Shown piece after piece: positions 22,537 to 35,082 of a DNA stretch of 64,000 nucleotides. Origin of the DNA: Carya illinoinensis (taxonomy: Eukaryota > Streptophyta > Magnoliopsida > Fagales > Juglandaceae). The DNA is taken from NCBI RefSeq assembly GCF_018687715.1, contig NC_056760.1, forward strand, positions 33,617,501-33,681,500. The letters run 5' to 3'. The translations under genes were made by a program, and so were the position numbers. The notes under the pieces were generated by a model that was not told where the DNA came from, ran no database searches, and was given only the letters and a program-made list of their open reading frames with translations. The stretch's first letter is position 1; every line of letters starts with the position of its first letter.

Positions 22537-24730
22537 TTGTGTTTTATGAGGAAAAGCATGAAACACAAGAAATTGTAGGTATGAGTTCTAAATGTTAGAA
22601 ATTTTATCGCTAATGACTTAGAAACATAAAAAATGCTAACTTAAAGTAAAGTTATAATTTTGCTCTCTACATGTGAGAAAATAACCATTTTAACCCTAAT
22701 ACATCCTAACTCCAAAAATTACCAAAATTTAAACTTTTCATGTAAATTTTGTCTTCAACTCAAGTATCAAATTAGAAAAATTTTAAAATAATCACAATTA
22801 TGAAAAACACCATAAGGCCGAAACTTCCAAAGGTCATATCTCTTAATTTTTACTGTAATTTCATCCAACTCCAAAACTTATGATTAAACCAAAATATTGC
22901 AACATGGATCCTCATATACTAAGTTTAAAAACATGCTTTAAACATCCAACAAAAATCTACTTCACAAAAAGCAAAAGTTTTTTAAGCAAAAGATCCATAT
23001 TTTTAACCAAAACACAAAACCTTGAATCTCAAGGTTTTGACCCTTATCAAAACATCTCCACGAACTTTCAAAAATTCAAAACTTTCTTCTAACTTGTTTA
23101 TAACACATTCCTAACAACTAACATGCTTTGAATCAACACATAAAAGTCACCAAAAATACAAAATCACACTAGGATCAAACACTTTATTTGTGACATATTA
23201 TGAAGAAATATTCAAAACAACAGCATCATATGGTTGAAAAATGTGTTCTAAAGTATATCCAAGCATTAAACTTAAAATCACATGGCTAAAAATAAACTAA
23301 GACATGGATCTAGCATAAAACATCAAACTTTTGACCTAACTGAGTATTCTCTTACATTAAAGTTCATATCTTTGAAACTAACACCAAAAGCCTTCAAAAT
23401 AACATCCTAACATGTAGATCAAAGGCTTAGGATCATCAAATAAAATTATCAAAGTCATTGGAGTAAGAATAAACCACAAAAGATCTAAACTTTCTTAAAA
23501 CATAAACTGTTTTTTCTCTTCCAATTTCTAACCTTTTAGATCTGCGAAAATATTTCATCAAAAGTTTTTACAAAGCAACTAATCCCTAACAAAAATTCAT
23601 ATAAACATGTTAGAAACACTCTATAAAATTTTTGCCAATGACATTTCTAAGAGAAGGGTGGTTGTGAGGTGGTCTTTGGCCTTCACATCATGAGCCAGGC
23701 TTGAGTAGGTCGAAACTTCCTCAAGAAGTTTTGCCAAGGTGGCCAAAATTTGTGGGCCTAAATGGGCTTTAAACAAGTTGGCTTCATTTTGAGGTTTAAA
23801 GAGGGTTTGGTTAGGGTTTGAAATGCTATCAAGTTCAAATCTAATTTTTCTTGGTCCAATCAAATTTCTAAGATTTAAAGGGTTGGATAATAATGTCAAT
23901 AGCATGAGGAAATGATTTATTTAATTGATTAAATACAATACTAGAAATCGGATCAAATAGTTGAGGAAACTATTTAGGGTTTGATGAAACTATTTAGGGT
24001 TTCAGTTTCAACTAAGTTTATGGAAATTCAATTGGATTCTAACTATTTAGGGTTTCACTAGGGTTGAAACCCTCTTTGGTTTGGCACAATTTGGATGGTT
24101 GGATAAAATAGGGTTTTGTTTAGGTGGCATGATCTTACACCTTTATTTCCTTAACATCTTCATCTCATGGTTCCTCTTGGTACCAAATGTCTAATACTAT
24201 TCACTAACCGTGGCTAAAATCTTGACATGTATCCTAATAAAACTTCTCTAACCTAATTTGGACATTCCACATTGTGATTTTGAAAACACCGACCTTTGTG
24301 CTACTTTTAAGGTTACTATTCACTCCAGCAAAAGTAAAAATAAACTTTACACTATAAAATTCTAAACAGACACACTAACCTAATTGCTCAATTTTTTTAA
24401 AAATCAAAATTCAACTCAGAAGTGCATTGAAATAAACAAAACGTATTTTCAAAGAAGCTATTTCGTTTGAAAATTGAAAATAGGTTTATTGCACCATAAA
24501 ATCTTAAATAATCAATTGAGTCTAATGGCGCAAACTATATCGCATTCTAACATTTCTAATTACCTCAAATAAATAAAGTCGCACTTATTGCACCATTGTA
24601 AGTGGTAACACTAACTATGCTGACAGACTAAACTTACATGATTGGTTGATTCGTGAAAACTTACAGAGTTTTCACAAGGTTCCTAAAGCTTATAAAAAGT
24701 TCACTATTAAATTTCTAGTGAGCTATTACA
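22537..24730 (-). mobile_element. LTR of a minus-strand gypsy-type element carrying arrays A and B
   Basis: On the minus strand it starts TGTAATAGCTCACTAG at 24730 and continues through 'TTTAGGAACC...AAGTTTTCACGAAT', in line with the LTR at 16158. Its later part matches 61.6-62.8 kb plus, then passes (across the LINE) into array A and (across the solo LTR) into array B. The whole minus-strand element therefore spans at least 24730 to 13597, with three later insertions. Its far end, primer site and coding region are not identifiable. Confidence 0.7.
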
Positions 24731-25135
24731 CCATTGGGTGAGATGGACAAAGATGTATGCTCCTACACTGGCTGGTGAGATGGGTTTCAAGGATCTCAAA
24801 ATTGTTAAAGAAACCTTAACTAGCAAAACAAGGATGGAGAATAATGCAGAATAAATCTATACTACTCCACAAAATTTTTAAAGCAAGATATTTTCCTTGG
24901 GATAACTTCTTAGAGTCAAGAATGTGGCACAATCCCTCTTATGTTTGGAAGGGTATCTGGGGGGAAATAGAAAAGTTGCCTTATGGATGCATGGAGGGTG
25001 TGAAATGGGAAATTAATTCAAATCCAGAATGATTTATGGATACATGAATTTAGAAACTTAAGACATTTGGACTGATAAATGTTTGTAATTTAGTTTCTTA
25101 ATGAAGTTGTTTCGTTATAACTAAAAAAATCTAGT
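24731..25135 (+). pseudogene. LINE ORF2 fragment (end of reverse transcriptase)
   Basis: Readable as HWVRWTKM.AP, GEMGFKDLKIV, then (other frame) NKSILLHKIFKARYFPWDN and NPSYVWKGIW, the LINE RT C-terminal thumb region. It starts exactly where the LTR at 24730 ends, so that element landed in an older LINE. Confidence 0.75.
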
Positions 25136-26860
25136 ACCAATCTCGGGGTCGAAATATCTCTGGTTGAGTCTTTTAATTAAATTATATTAGCCAACTTTAT
25201 TTTCATAATTCCATTATCTTGATATTGGGACATCCTTAAAGCAAATTCATTTGTGCGAACATATAGCTTTTTATAGAGGCATGAGGACTACATAATCCAT
25301 TTCATGAAATATATGTAACGAAATAAAAGCATATGCGCATTAATAAATATTATTCTAACCAATAAACATCCTTATAAAACAATTTACAATTTCAATTTAC
25401 CTTTAAAATTCATTTTTAACAAAGAAGTGGCAGAGGCCTCAAGTAGTAGAGTATGGGAGTAGAGGTTTTGACGACGACTTGTAGTGGGTCGGAGTGGATG
25501 TCTTACGTGTTGTTTCTTACTGTTTTCTCTCCATTTTTAGAATAATTTGCTCCATTGGGTTTGGAGATAGACACCCAAAACGTCTTGTGGATTAGGGTTA
25601 AAAAGTCTCAAGAATTATGAATGACTGCGCTGTGTTCTACTATTTTAAAAATGGGAACGTACAAATTCGTGAGGAAAGGAAAAGTTTGCAAATCAAACCT
25701 TTTAAAGGTCACTGCCTTCCCACTTGAGTTGTTGGATTGCATTTATTACATTGCAATGTTAATTTAGTTTATTTTGAGTTACTCTTATATAGGCTATAGC
25801 TATGTTTCTTGTATGAACATTGATGGCGTTCTGATGATATTCATTCTTTTCTTCTTTATTTATGCACTGATTATTATGGATATGATTTTACGTCACCAGA
25901 AATGAAGCAAATCGGGGGCAAAATTAGGAAATATGAGTACCAAGATCTTTTGGATCAATTGGCAATACCTTTATTTCTTGAGAATCAAATATCAAATTTC
26001 TCCTCCCTCATGGATAAAAATTTAAAAAAAAAAATAGAGATGAAAAAAAAACCGGTGAACCAAACTGAACCGGACAGATTCAGTGGGTTCAGTCTCGTTC
26101 AAAATTGATTCGATTCAGTACTGATTTTATTTTTTAAAAACCGGTTGAAATTGGTCTAGTTCCGATTTTTCTTTTCCTATCACCGGATCGGACTGGTTCA
26201 TATATATATAGTACTAAATTGCTAATTAATATAACATTAAATTTTAAAATCATATTATTCATATATAATAATATAATAACATAAAATTAATATTACATTT
26301 GATATAACATAAAATTAATCTTATAAATCTTTTTATTTTTATTTTTTGTGAGGAAATCTTATAAATCTTAATATAACATTTGATATAACATTATCATTAA
26401 AAATTTTGTAACATAAAATTTTAATCTTAAACATGAAGATTTGATCATATGTTATTAATATATACTATATATATAAAAATGATAAATACATTTTATAGCA
26501 TAATAAATTATAATATATAATGTTTTTTATAAATATATTTCTTTATATTTGATCATATACACTCATATAAAAAGTGTATGTAATCACCACATTATCACTA
26601 GCATATATGTAACCAAGCATATTGTCACTAATATATATAATCAAATATATAAATAAGTTGGACAGAAACATATTATCAATGGGATATTATCACTAACAAA
26701 CATAATCAAATAATATATCACTATACGATACTATTATATATATACTAATACTATTAGTAATCCAATATATATAAATAACTATATAAATCACTAAAGTATT
26801 AATAGTTCATTATAATATCCACTATATATCACTACTAAATATCATTATAGTATAGTTATA
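25136..26860. other. AT-rich intergenic DNA, no gene
   Basis: Around 26041-26200 there are ACCGGTTC/GAACCGG words in both orientations, like ends of some plant hAT-type MITEs, but I could not place termini. 26200-26860 is simple AT-rich sequence. Confidence 0.35.
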
Positions 26861-26997
26861 CTAACTATATAATCTTTTTTTTATAAGTAAAAGATAAATA
26901 TTATTGATTAGAAGATAACAGGCATGGCCCATGTATACAGGAAGTATACATCAGGTACCTAAATACATTCTATGTGCGAGGAATCAAAGACAAGAAA

Positions 26998-29900
26998 TCA
27001 TGGACATTGTCCCCATTTAGTACAATAGCAGATAACCAAAGTAATAAAGTTTGAAAAAAAAAAGTTTTTTAGCTCCTCTATAGTGTGTTCATTGTCTTCA
27101 AAGCAACGCGCATTTCTTTCCAACCAAATACACCACATGATACATAGTGGGATCATCTTCCATACTACTGCCACTTTCTGGCAACCTTGTATCTTCCTCC
27201 AACACCCCAGCAGGTCCACTACCCTCAAAGACATAACCCAAGCAATGTTGACCTTTGGAAAATCTCATCCCATATCTCTCTTGTAATCTTACAATGTAAT
27301 AGAAGGTGATCCACAGATTCTCCATTCTTTTTGCACATATAGCACCAATTCATCACTACACACCCCCTCTTCCTCAAATTATCCATGGTCAATATCTTCC
27401 TAAGTGCCACGTTCCAAACAAAGAAGGCTACTTTGGAGGGCACACGTGACCGCCAAATATTCTTCCAAGGGAACAGAGGGTGGTTTTGTGTGGTCAAAAT
27501 TTTGTAATACGCCTTTACCGTAAATTTCTTATGATTATAAGACCTCCACTTCGCACGGTCGCACTGTACCATAGGAGTCCCCATGGAGTATAAAAGGCTG
27601 AAAAGATCTTAAACAGAAGATAATTCCCAATCATGAAAGTGCCTGTTGAAAAGAACACCCCACTGAATAGTGTCATTATAGAGGGACCGCATATCTGCAA
27701 CCGAAACCTCTCTATTAGTAGGAATATGATAAAGGTTCGAAAAATATTTTTCCAATGCATGATCTCCACACCACATATCCTGCCAAAAACTGATTCTATT
27801 GCCTTCTCTCACAACGAATCGAATATGTTTCTTGAAACAAGATCACCCCCTCCTTATAAACTTCCATAAACCCACACCATACTCCCTTCTCCCTTCGTTG
27901 GAACACCAACCGCCCCAGATAGCTCCATAGCGAGCGACAATATTTCCTTCCACAATGCATCCCCCTCCGATTGGTATCTCCATAACCATTTCCCTAATAG
28001 AGCTTTATTGAAAGTTCTCAAGTCACACACTCCCAACCCCCCTTGTACGATTGGAGCACAAACTGTCTTCCTTCTAACCAGATGGAATTTCTTCTTCTCC
28101 CCCATGCCCCTCCATAGGAACGCCCTAAAGAGTTTCTTAGTTTTGTTTCCCACCCTTGCTGGCAAAGGGAACAAATCACTTTCGATGAGAGTGAGGGTGC
28201 TCTTAATACATCCGTTTGTGCTCTTAATAAGAGTGAGTCGACCCCCTTTTGATAAGTACATCCGTTTCCCGCCAGCCAGTCTTTTCTCTATCTTCTCCAC
28301 TACCCCATCCCAAATCGCTCTAGCCTTAAAAGTAGCTCCCAGGGGAAGGCCTAGGTATTTTAAAGGCAACGAAGACACCTGGCAGTCCAAAAAACTTGCT
28401 AAGCTGCGTATATTTGAAGCCGCACCCACCTTGAAGCCAGATAAGAAACCTTCGCTAACAGCTAACTGAAACATTTGGCTAAGAGCCTCCATAACTATAA
28501 CAAACAAAAAGGGAGATAAAGTGTCTCATTGCCTCAAACCACGAGAACTATCAACAGCCGGTGTACCATTAACTAAAATTGAAAACCAAGCTGTTGAAAT
28601 GCAGTGACGCATCCAAGCAATCCATCTATCGCCAAAACCACTCCTCCTAAGCATATACAGAAGGAACTCCCAATTCGCATGATCATAAACCTTCTCCATG
28701 TCAAGCTTGCATAAAATACCTGGTTCACCCTCCCTCAGTCTATGATCCAGGCACTCATTTGCAATGAGCACCGAGTCAAGAATTTGTCTTCCACGAATAA
28801 AAGCATTCTGAGGCTTGGAGATAATCTGTTCTAGCGCTAGGCTTAAACGCAATGCAAGGACATTTGAGATAATCTTGTATACACCACTAATCTTGTATAC
28901 CCATGTCTCTTAGGCATGGGAGCAATGAACGTTGCATTAAGAGATTTTTCAAACTTCTGAAACAAATGAAATTCACTAAAGACTTGCAAAACATCACCTT
29001 TAACGATGTCCCAACAAGTTTGAAAGAACCCTATTGAGAAACCATCCGGCCCTGGCGCTTTGTCCTTGGCCATACTAGAGATGACCTTGTAAATCTCATC
29101 TTCCTCAAACGGTCTCTCCAAGACAATCACACTTTGACGGTCGATTGTTTTAAAGGACAGAGCATCCAGCTTTGGCCTCCAACTAGCCGGTTTTCTAATA
29201 TGGTTTTCTAGATCAGAAGCAAAAGATAGCACCTGGTTATCTGAGTGTAGAGACTCAATGGCATTACTGGGCCAGTGTGAATTGGCCACTTTGTGAAAGT
29301 ATTTCGTGCACTTGTCACCTTCTTTCAACCAAAGAGCTCTGGATTTTTGGCGCCAGGAAATCTCCTCTGACAACAAGACCCTCTCCAAATTTTCCAAAAC
29401 CGTGCCCTTCCTCATAAGCACCTCCTCTGAGGTCTCTCCCAAAAGCTCCCTTCTCTCTAGTTCCTACAATTCCTCCAGGAGTGTAGACTTCTAATTGTCA
29501 ATGTGGCCAACTACTTCCAAGTTCCACTTCTTCAAATCTTGTTTTAGTGCCTTCAATTTACCTGTAAGAATAAAGCTTGGGGTGCCAATGAACTGATACG
29601 AGACCATCTCTACAAACCCTTCCACTGCAAGCTACATGTTTTCAAACTTGAAGTATCGACACCTACTATGAATAACCCCACAATCTAATACAATAGGAAA
29701 GTGGTCTAAACTTATTATGGCTAGTTGTTTCTGACAAACCTCTGGATAGTGTGCGTCCCACGCAGGAGAATAAGGAATCTATCCAATTTCGACCCAACCC
29801 AACCATTTGACCAAGTGAACTCGCCCCCTGTAAGGGGGAGATCTATGAGATCCAGCTCAAAGATGAACTTGGGGAACTCCTCCATGGCCATAGAATTTCG

Positions 29901-30330
29901 GTAGTGCCTTGATCTCTCGCTAGGGAAGCGAGTAATGTTGAAATCTCCCCTAATACACCACGGTACATCCCACATAGAGTGCAGACCCGCCAACTCTTCC
30001 CAAAGCCTCCTCCTTTCTCTGTCCACATTCGGCCCGTAAGATCCTGCAAAAGCCCATACCCAACCGTCAACCACATTTTTGAAATGTGTCGCTACCGAGT
30101 ACTCCCTGATACACTCCTCAATCGCCTCAACCACTCTTCTATTCCACATTAATAATACTCTGCCTGAAGCTCCCAATGAGGTCAGGTAGGCCCATCCCAC
30201 ATACGAGCACCTCCATAGACTTGAAAACATACCACATCCCCCTTCCACATCCGCAATAAAGATTTGATACGGAGGCGTTTATTGCAATCGTTAAGCCCCC
30301 GCACGTTCCATGAAATGATCTTAGCCTGTA
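26998..30330 (-). pseudogene. LINE ORF2: endonuclease, reverse transcriptase, zinc finger
   Basis: From the 5' side: AKIISWNVRGLND (about 30330-30290), GDFNITRFPSE and LTGGEFTWSN with SKLDRF (to 29721), the APE-type endonuclease. Then WLKEGDKCTKYFHKVANSHW, the RT entry EDEIYKVISSMAKDKAPGPD (29442-28843), NAFIRGRQILDSVLIANE and DMEKVYDHANWEFL (28852-28526), and SPFLFVIVMEALS with LKYLGLPLGA (28507-27854). The C-terminus has ISFWQDMWCGD, PSKVAFFVWNVAL and CYMCKKNGESVDHLLLHC. The segment that should hold the FADD catalytic box lies between GFKVG and NIRSLASFL but has been deleted, so RT activity is impossible even without the frameshifts. Confidence 0.9.
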
Positions 30331-30527
30331 TGTAAACCGAGATTGCCCCTCCCTTTCACTCTATCCCTACCATTGCTTCCCTCATTTGCATCATAATTAA
30401 TGGAAAAAGTTAGTCTTTTAAGTTCCCTGTTCTGCTTAGTCTCTGACTTTGACTGCCTCTCTTCAATTGCCATAAGAAGGGCCATAAATTTATCTTCATC
30501 TTCTTTATACGAAATCCCAATAACAGC

Positions 30528-32138
30528 TTATATCTCCTCCACCTTTTTGAAAACCCAGTTAGAAGAACATTTATCATATTTAAAACTAGGTGGGATTGTG
30601 CATAAAGGGATTAACACAGCCCCCTTCCCATCAGAGCAGTCTTTATCAACCAGTGTCAATTGTAGGGACCTTGATTCTGAATCTGCATCACAGTTTCTAA
30701 TAAACTCATCCTTGGCTTCCTCAATGACTTCAAAAGACTTCACTACATCAAGAGAATTGCTCTCCTCCAGCCTAATACCACCATTCCCCTCTATTTCTCG
30801 AGAAAAAACAATTGTCGGAGGCCTCGAGAGCCACGATCCACTCACACGTTTTCCAGTCGACGTCAAAGGGACAGCAAGGCCTCCCTCCATCTCAGTTGAC
30901 CTAGTCTGTGCACTTTTCGATGCCAGACTGGCCACCCAGGTTCACTCGCTGGCCTCTCATCACTTTGCACAACAACATATCTAGTCTCTATCCTTGCTGG
31001 CGCATCCTCCAGCACCTCTAGCCTCTCCGGCGAACCTTCCAATCCCTCTAACCTTGCCGGCGATCCCCCTACTTCTGGCGTTGACCCTTGAACCATCACC
31101 GATGGTTGGGTTGTTGAAGGATTTACGAAACTCGACGGTGTCATATCAGGTTGGATGACGTACTGGGCTACGTGTTGGACCTGGGCTTGGGCTTGGGCCT
31201 AAGTCTAGGTCTGTATCGGCTGGGTCCAAGTTATAAATTGAGGCTGGACCTGGGCCTGGGCTGGGTGATTTGTTTGAGCCTGCATAAGTTCCTGGGTTGT
31301 CGAAGGATGTGGACCTGGGTCTACATAAGTTCCTTCCTTAGGCCCTTGTGGCCCATCTATCACCAGGCCCTTTCCCTTAGTGTTAAACCCAACATGTATT
31401 GGGTTTTTAGAAACCAAATGAGACTCTTGTTCATGGCCCAGCTCGACAAGGATACTTATCTCCTCAACGTAGCGTTTCAGCACTCCCATATTCATCTGCA
31501 AAGTCCCCATTTGTTTCTCCATTTCAGCCAGTGCATGCAGTACGCTTGCCATATTAAGCCCTGACACCCTCCTGTCAAACTTTCCACAAGTTTGAGCTAT
31601 CACCGTGGGCGAGTTTTGAGACTCGAGACAACACCTCTCTGTACGAAGGAGGGGGACCCTACGACGGAGGTAAGGGCTGGGACGATGAAGACCACCATTG
31701 TGATTTTCCTCTATTTTTCCCTTCCACAGCAGAGGATGCTACAGCAATTTCCTTCAATGAATCTCGAAGGTTCCTCCACCGTACCCCCCTTCTCCCTTCT
31801 GGTATCACTAGCATACCACTTCTCCCTTGACCAAACTCTAATAAAGATAAGAACCTCCCATGAGAGTTACGTTGCTACTGTAATACCAATACCTGAGAAC
31901 CACTGCGTCTCAATCTGATGAGCTCAGAAGAACCCTCGTAGCCTAAAACTTCTTGCACTAAGGCAGCCATCCAACCCATGGAAGCTTGAGCTATGAAAAT
32001 GCGATTCACTTTACGACAACTACTCTCTATGCATCCCCACCATTTCTCATTTAATTTTTCAAACTCAAAATACTTATGGTCAACCAAAAAATTTGTCAAT
32101 ATCCCCATCCCAACGTAACTACTGCTAGAAAAAAACAA
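30528..32138 (-). pseudogene. LINE ORF1-like region
   Basis: Pieces: 32138-31875 (VDHKYFEFEKLNEKWWG, then RKVNRIFIAQASMGWMAALV), 31603-31205 with a heptad-like stretch (HALAEMEKQMGTLQMNMGVL) followed by a Pro/Gln-rich tail, 31144-30863 and 30935-30528. This matches the first ORF of plant L1 elements in place and in coiled-coil content. No CCHC knuckle was seen. Broken by several stops. Confidence 0.7.
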
Positions 32139-32291
32139 ACTGGACTAAACACCACTAATCACCACCATCATCATAGACATGAATGTGAAATCAGCGAAAA
32201 GAAACCATGGATTTCTCTTAGTTGTACAGAGAGAAAACCAGAGAGAGAAATTTTTATTCATTGCTTCTTAGGTACCCTAACTATATAATCT

Positions 32292-33933
32292 ACTAACGGG
32301 TCCAAGTTGTTAGTCTTCCTTAGTCTTCTTTTAGAGAGGGCTAGTCTTCTTTCTCTCTAGAAAACCCCATTTCAGTGAGAGCTGTTGCTGGAGAGGATGG
32401 TGGAGCTACGACTTTCACCCACCTCTCATTCTCCTCTCCATTTCCGCACTGTGTATACACTTTTAAGATAGTGTTTTTTTCCCTCCTCCCTTCAACGGCT
32501 TGATTTTGGTTAGATCTGCTGCTCTCTAGCCGCCATCCGTCTACACGCAATGTACCACCCCATCTTACAGCAGCCATTCTATTGGGATGGAGCCACGCCA
32601 AAATGTTCGGCTTGTTCTCCTCACGCATGACTTGTTGCCACGCGTGGTCTTCAGGTGCCACCACGCTCTGATGCCTCCGACGGCTGCACGCACCATACTA
32701 GCAGTTTCGTCTCGTCGAGATCTTCCAGATTTGAGCCACCTCGTCTCCTTCCTACTAGCTCATGGCTACCTTGCGCCACCACAAGAGAGCGAGAACGCAG
32801 ATGATCATAGGCCACAAATTAGTCCACCCAATATCGTGTTTTCCACTATGTTATCGTTTTTCCTAAATTATCGCTTTTTACTATGTTATCGTTTTTCCTA
32901 ACTGGTGATCTCAAAGAAGAGATTGCATTATCTCTCTAAAAAATAACAGTGCACCCACCACTCACCGCTTTCAGCAGAGGTTTCACCACCATTGGTGGTG
33001 GTTCCATAGTTCACAATTTTTTACGAACGTCTTATTACTGTCTTTTAAGACATCCTCTTCGTAGGACATAGGTGAAGATCAAGACATTATTCGTAAAAAT
33101 CTTTTTTTTTATTTTTATCCACCTCTTTGTACTGTTGTTATTGTTCTTGGATATTTGTTGGGAAACTCCAACCCTCTTTATGTATTATCTTTTCTACTTT
33201 TCTAATAAAGTTTACTCCCTTGCTTAGGAAACCGGTTCGATTATAAAATATATTCAAAACCAAACCAATCACACCCCCTGGCAAAACCACCGAACATACT
33301 AGCGACTAGCGAGTGAAATAGACTAAAATATTAGGTGGGGGAGCACCGTTTGGCCGCAACAGAGCCTTTGTTCTGGTTGTAGTAGTGTAGAATCTCCACA
33401 CCCATAAAGGAAAAAATAAATACAAATAGAAAAAATAAAAACCTTTGTAAGGAACTCTGTGACCATCCAATAATAAAGCTCAACCGCCTCAACGTAATAA
33501 AAGATAACCCCATGAATTTGTTGACAGTATTCTCGAATTTCCTTTGTTTTGTCAAAGAAAGCAACTGAATTTTGTGTTCGGTAATCCTTTTCTTAGACAT
33601 TGGAAGCAAGGTCTCAAGAATGAACCCCTAAAGTAAAGAACATGAACAGGACAAAGAGGAGGGTGATAATCTCGAAAATAATTTAGTCATTAAACAAGCC
33701 ATTGTGCGAGTTTTTTATACATCTATCGAGTGACAACATTTCCAGACACCGGCAACCTATTAGAACGAATACAAGGCAATAAGGAAACAAAATCACGACC
33801 AAGAAAACATGGTCTGTCATGAATCTGCGAAAAACATTACACAGCTGGAAGCTAAAAACGCCAAGAGAATGCAAGTTAAAATGCAGAGGAAGTCGTACCA
33901 ATCCATCTATTAGGCAACAAGACTATATTCTCT
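32292..33933. other. Downstream region of TFIIE-alpha with possible older retroposon
   Basis: The first few hundred bases past the gene's stop (33933 down) probably include its 3' UTR; no poly(A) signal is convincing. 32292-32800 has a GAGAGAAAGAAGAC-type opening on the minus strand like that of the retroposon ending at 44432, hinting at a LINE 5' part, but no domain is readable. Confidence 0.3.
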
Positions 33934-35037
33934 TCAACCTTCCTCCCAGTCAATATCATCCTCGTCATCTCCTGAAGCATCAGCTTGAACATTCAAGTCA
34001 ACTTTGTAATTTTCATTTGTGTTGCCTGTAATTATGAATGGAAAAATACGGTTAATGCCCACCAAACTATCTCACCCAATACTGTTTAAAGTTTAAACTA
34101 TACAATCATTAGAACAGAACTACTGGGAAACATAAATTTTCTTCAACATCCATCACACCAATAAAAAGTTAAAACCCCATCATTGGTTTTCCTCACTAAT
34201 GGTTTAATTTTGGACAAAATATTTTGTCCAAGGACCTTTACTTCAGTGCAACCACTGGGAACTCACACTTCAGTTTATACTCGTTTGTTTAATGAGTAGG
34301 ATATATTCTATTAATGATAAAAAAAGGCACTAGCTCAGTAGACAAGAAGTATGCATCAGATACACCTAAATATATATATTTTTTAATGTCGGAGAACCTC
34401 TCCAAGGTAGGGCCCTTCAGACCCATCCCTGCAGAATAAACTCCAGTCCTATGCACCGCACCCTCGGAAGTTTCCCTACACGGAACATCAGATACACCTA
34501 AATATAGAAGGTAAAGAGGCCAAGAAAATTCTTGTCTCTTTCCTGTCATGTGCACCACCACATTAAAAAAGTGGACATCATTCTCCACAAGAACCTACAG
34601 TCGCTCTTTACATCTTCCTTTCCAACATTCTAATAAATGTCACCCACTTAGGCACCACCCAGTCTAGCCCAAAAAAGAACAAAAACTGCTTGCCATGGGA
34701 TGCCCCCAAATTTTATTTCAGTTTTTCTTATTTCACTGGGATTGTTAGATAAATAAAAGACTTTTGCTGGCAATAATCGATATTGTCAGATTGAAATATT
34801 TAAATCAAAGAGAAATGCTATAAGGAAGCCTTACACCACACATCTCCACCTAACCATGTGATTTGTCATTTTTGCCATTCTATTTAAACACACACATATT
34901 TAAGAATTAAGAGAGAGGCAAAAATGACAAATCACATGTTGATTATGTGGAGTTGTGTGGTGTAAGGCTTCCATGTAGAATTTCTCATATCTCAAATTAG
35001 TGCTTAAAATGCAACAACAAGGTTTTGTATGCTAAAT

Positions 35038-35082
<45 letters not shown>

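Larger units (their letters stand above)
26876..32276 (-). mobile_element. LINE (L1-like), near full length, decayed
   Basis: A perfect 15-bp target-site duplication, CTAACTATATAATCT, lies at 26861-26875 and 32277-32291. The T-run at 26875-26882 is the poly(A) tail of a minus-strand insertion. Between them are, from 32276 down, a short leader, ORF1-like frames, endonuclease, reverse transcriptase, and a zinc-finger C-terminus, in L1 order over 5.4 kb. At least six frame breaks and an internal RT deletion make it inactive. It lies about 1.7 kb beyond the TFIIE-alpha stop codon on the same strand. Confidence 0.92.

Noticed and set aside
30400..31564. Plus-strand ORFs of 194 and 137 residues
   Set aside because: Antisense to the LINE ORF1/ORF2 region, which explains the sequence better.
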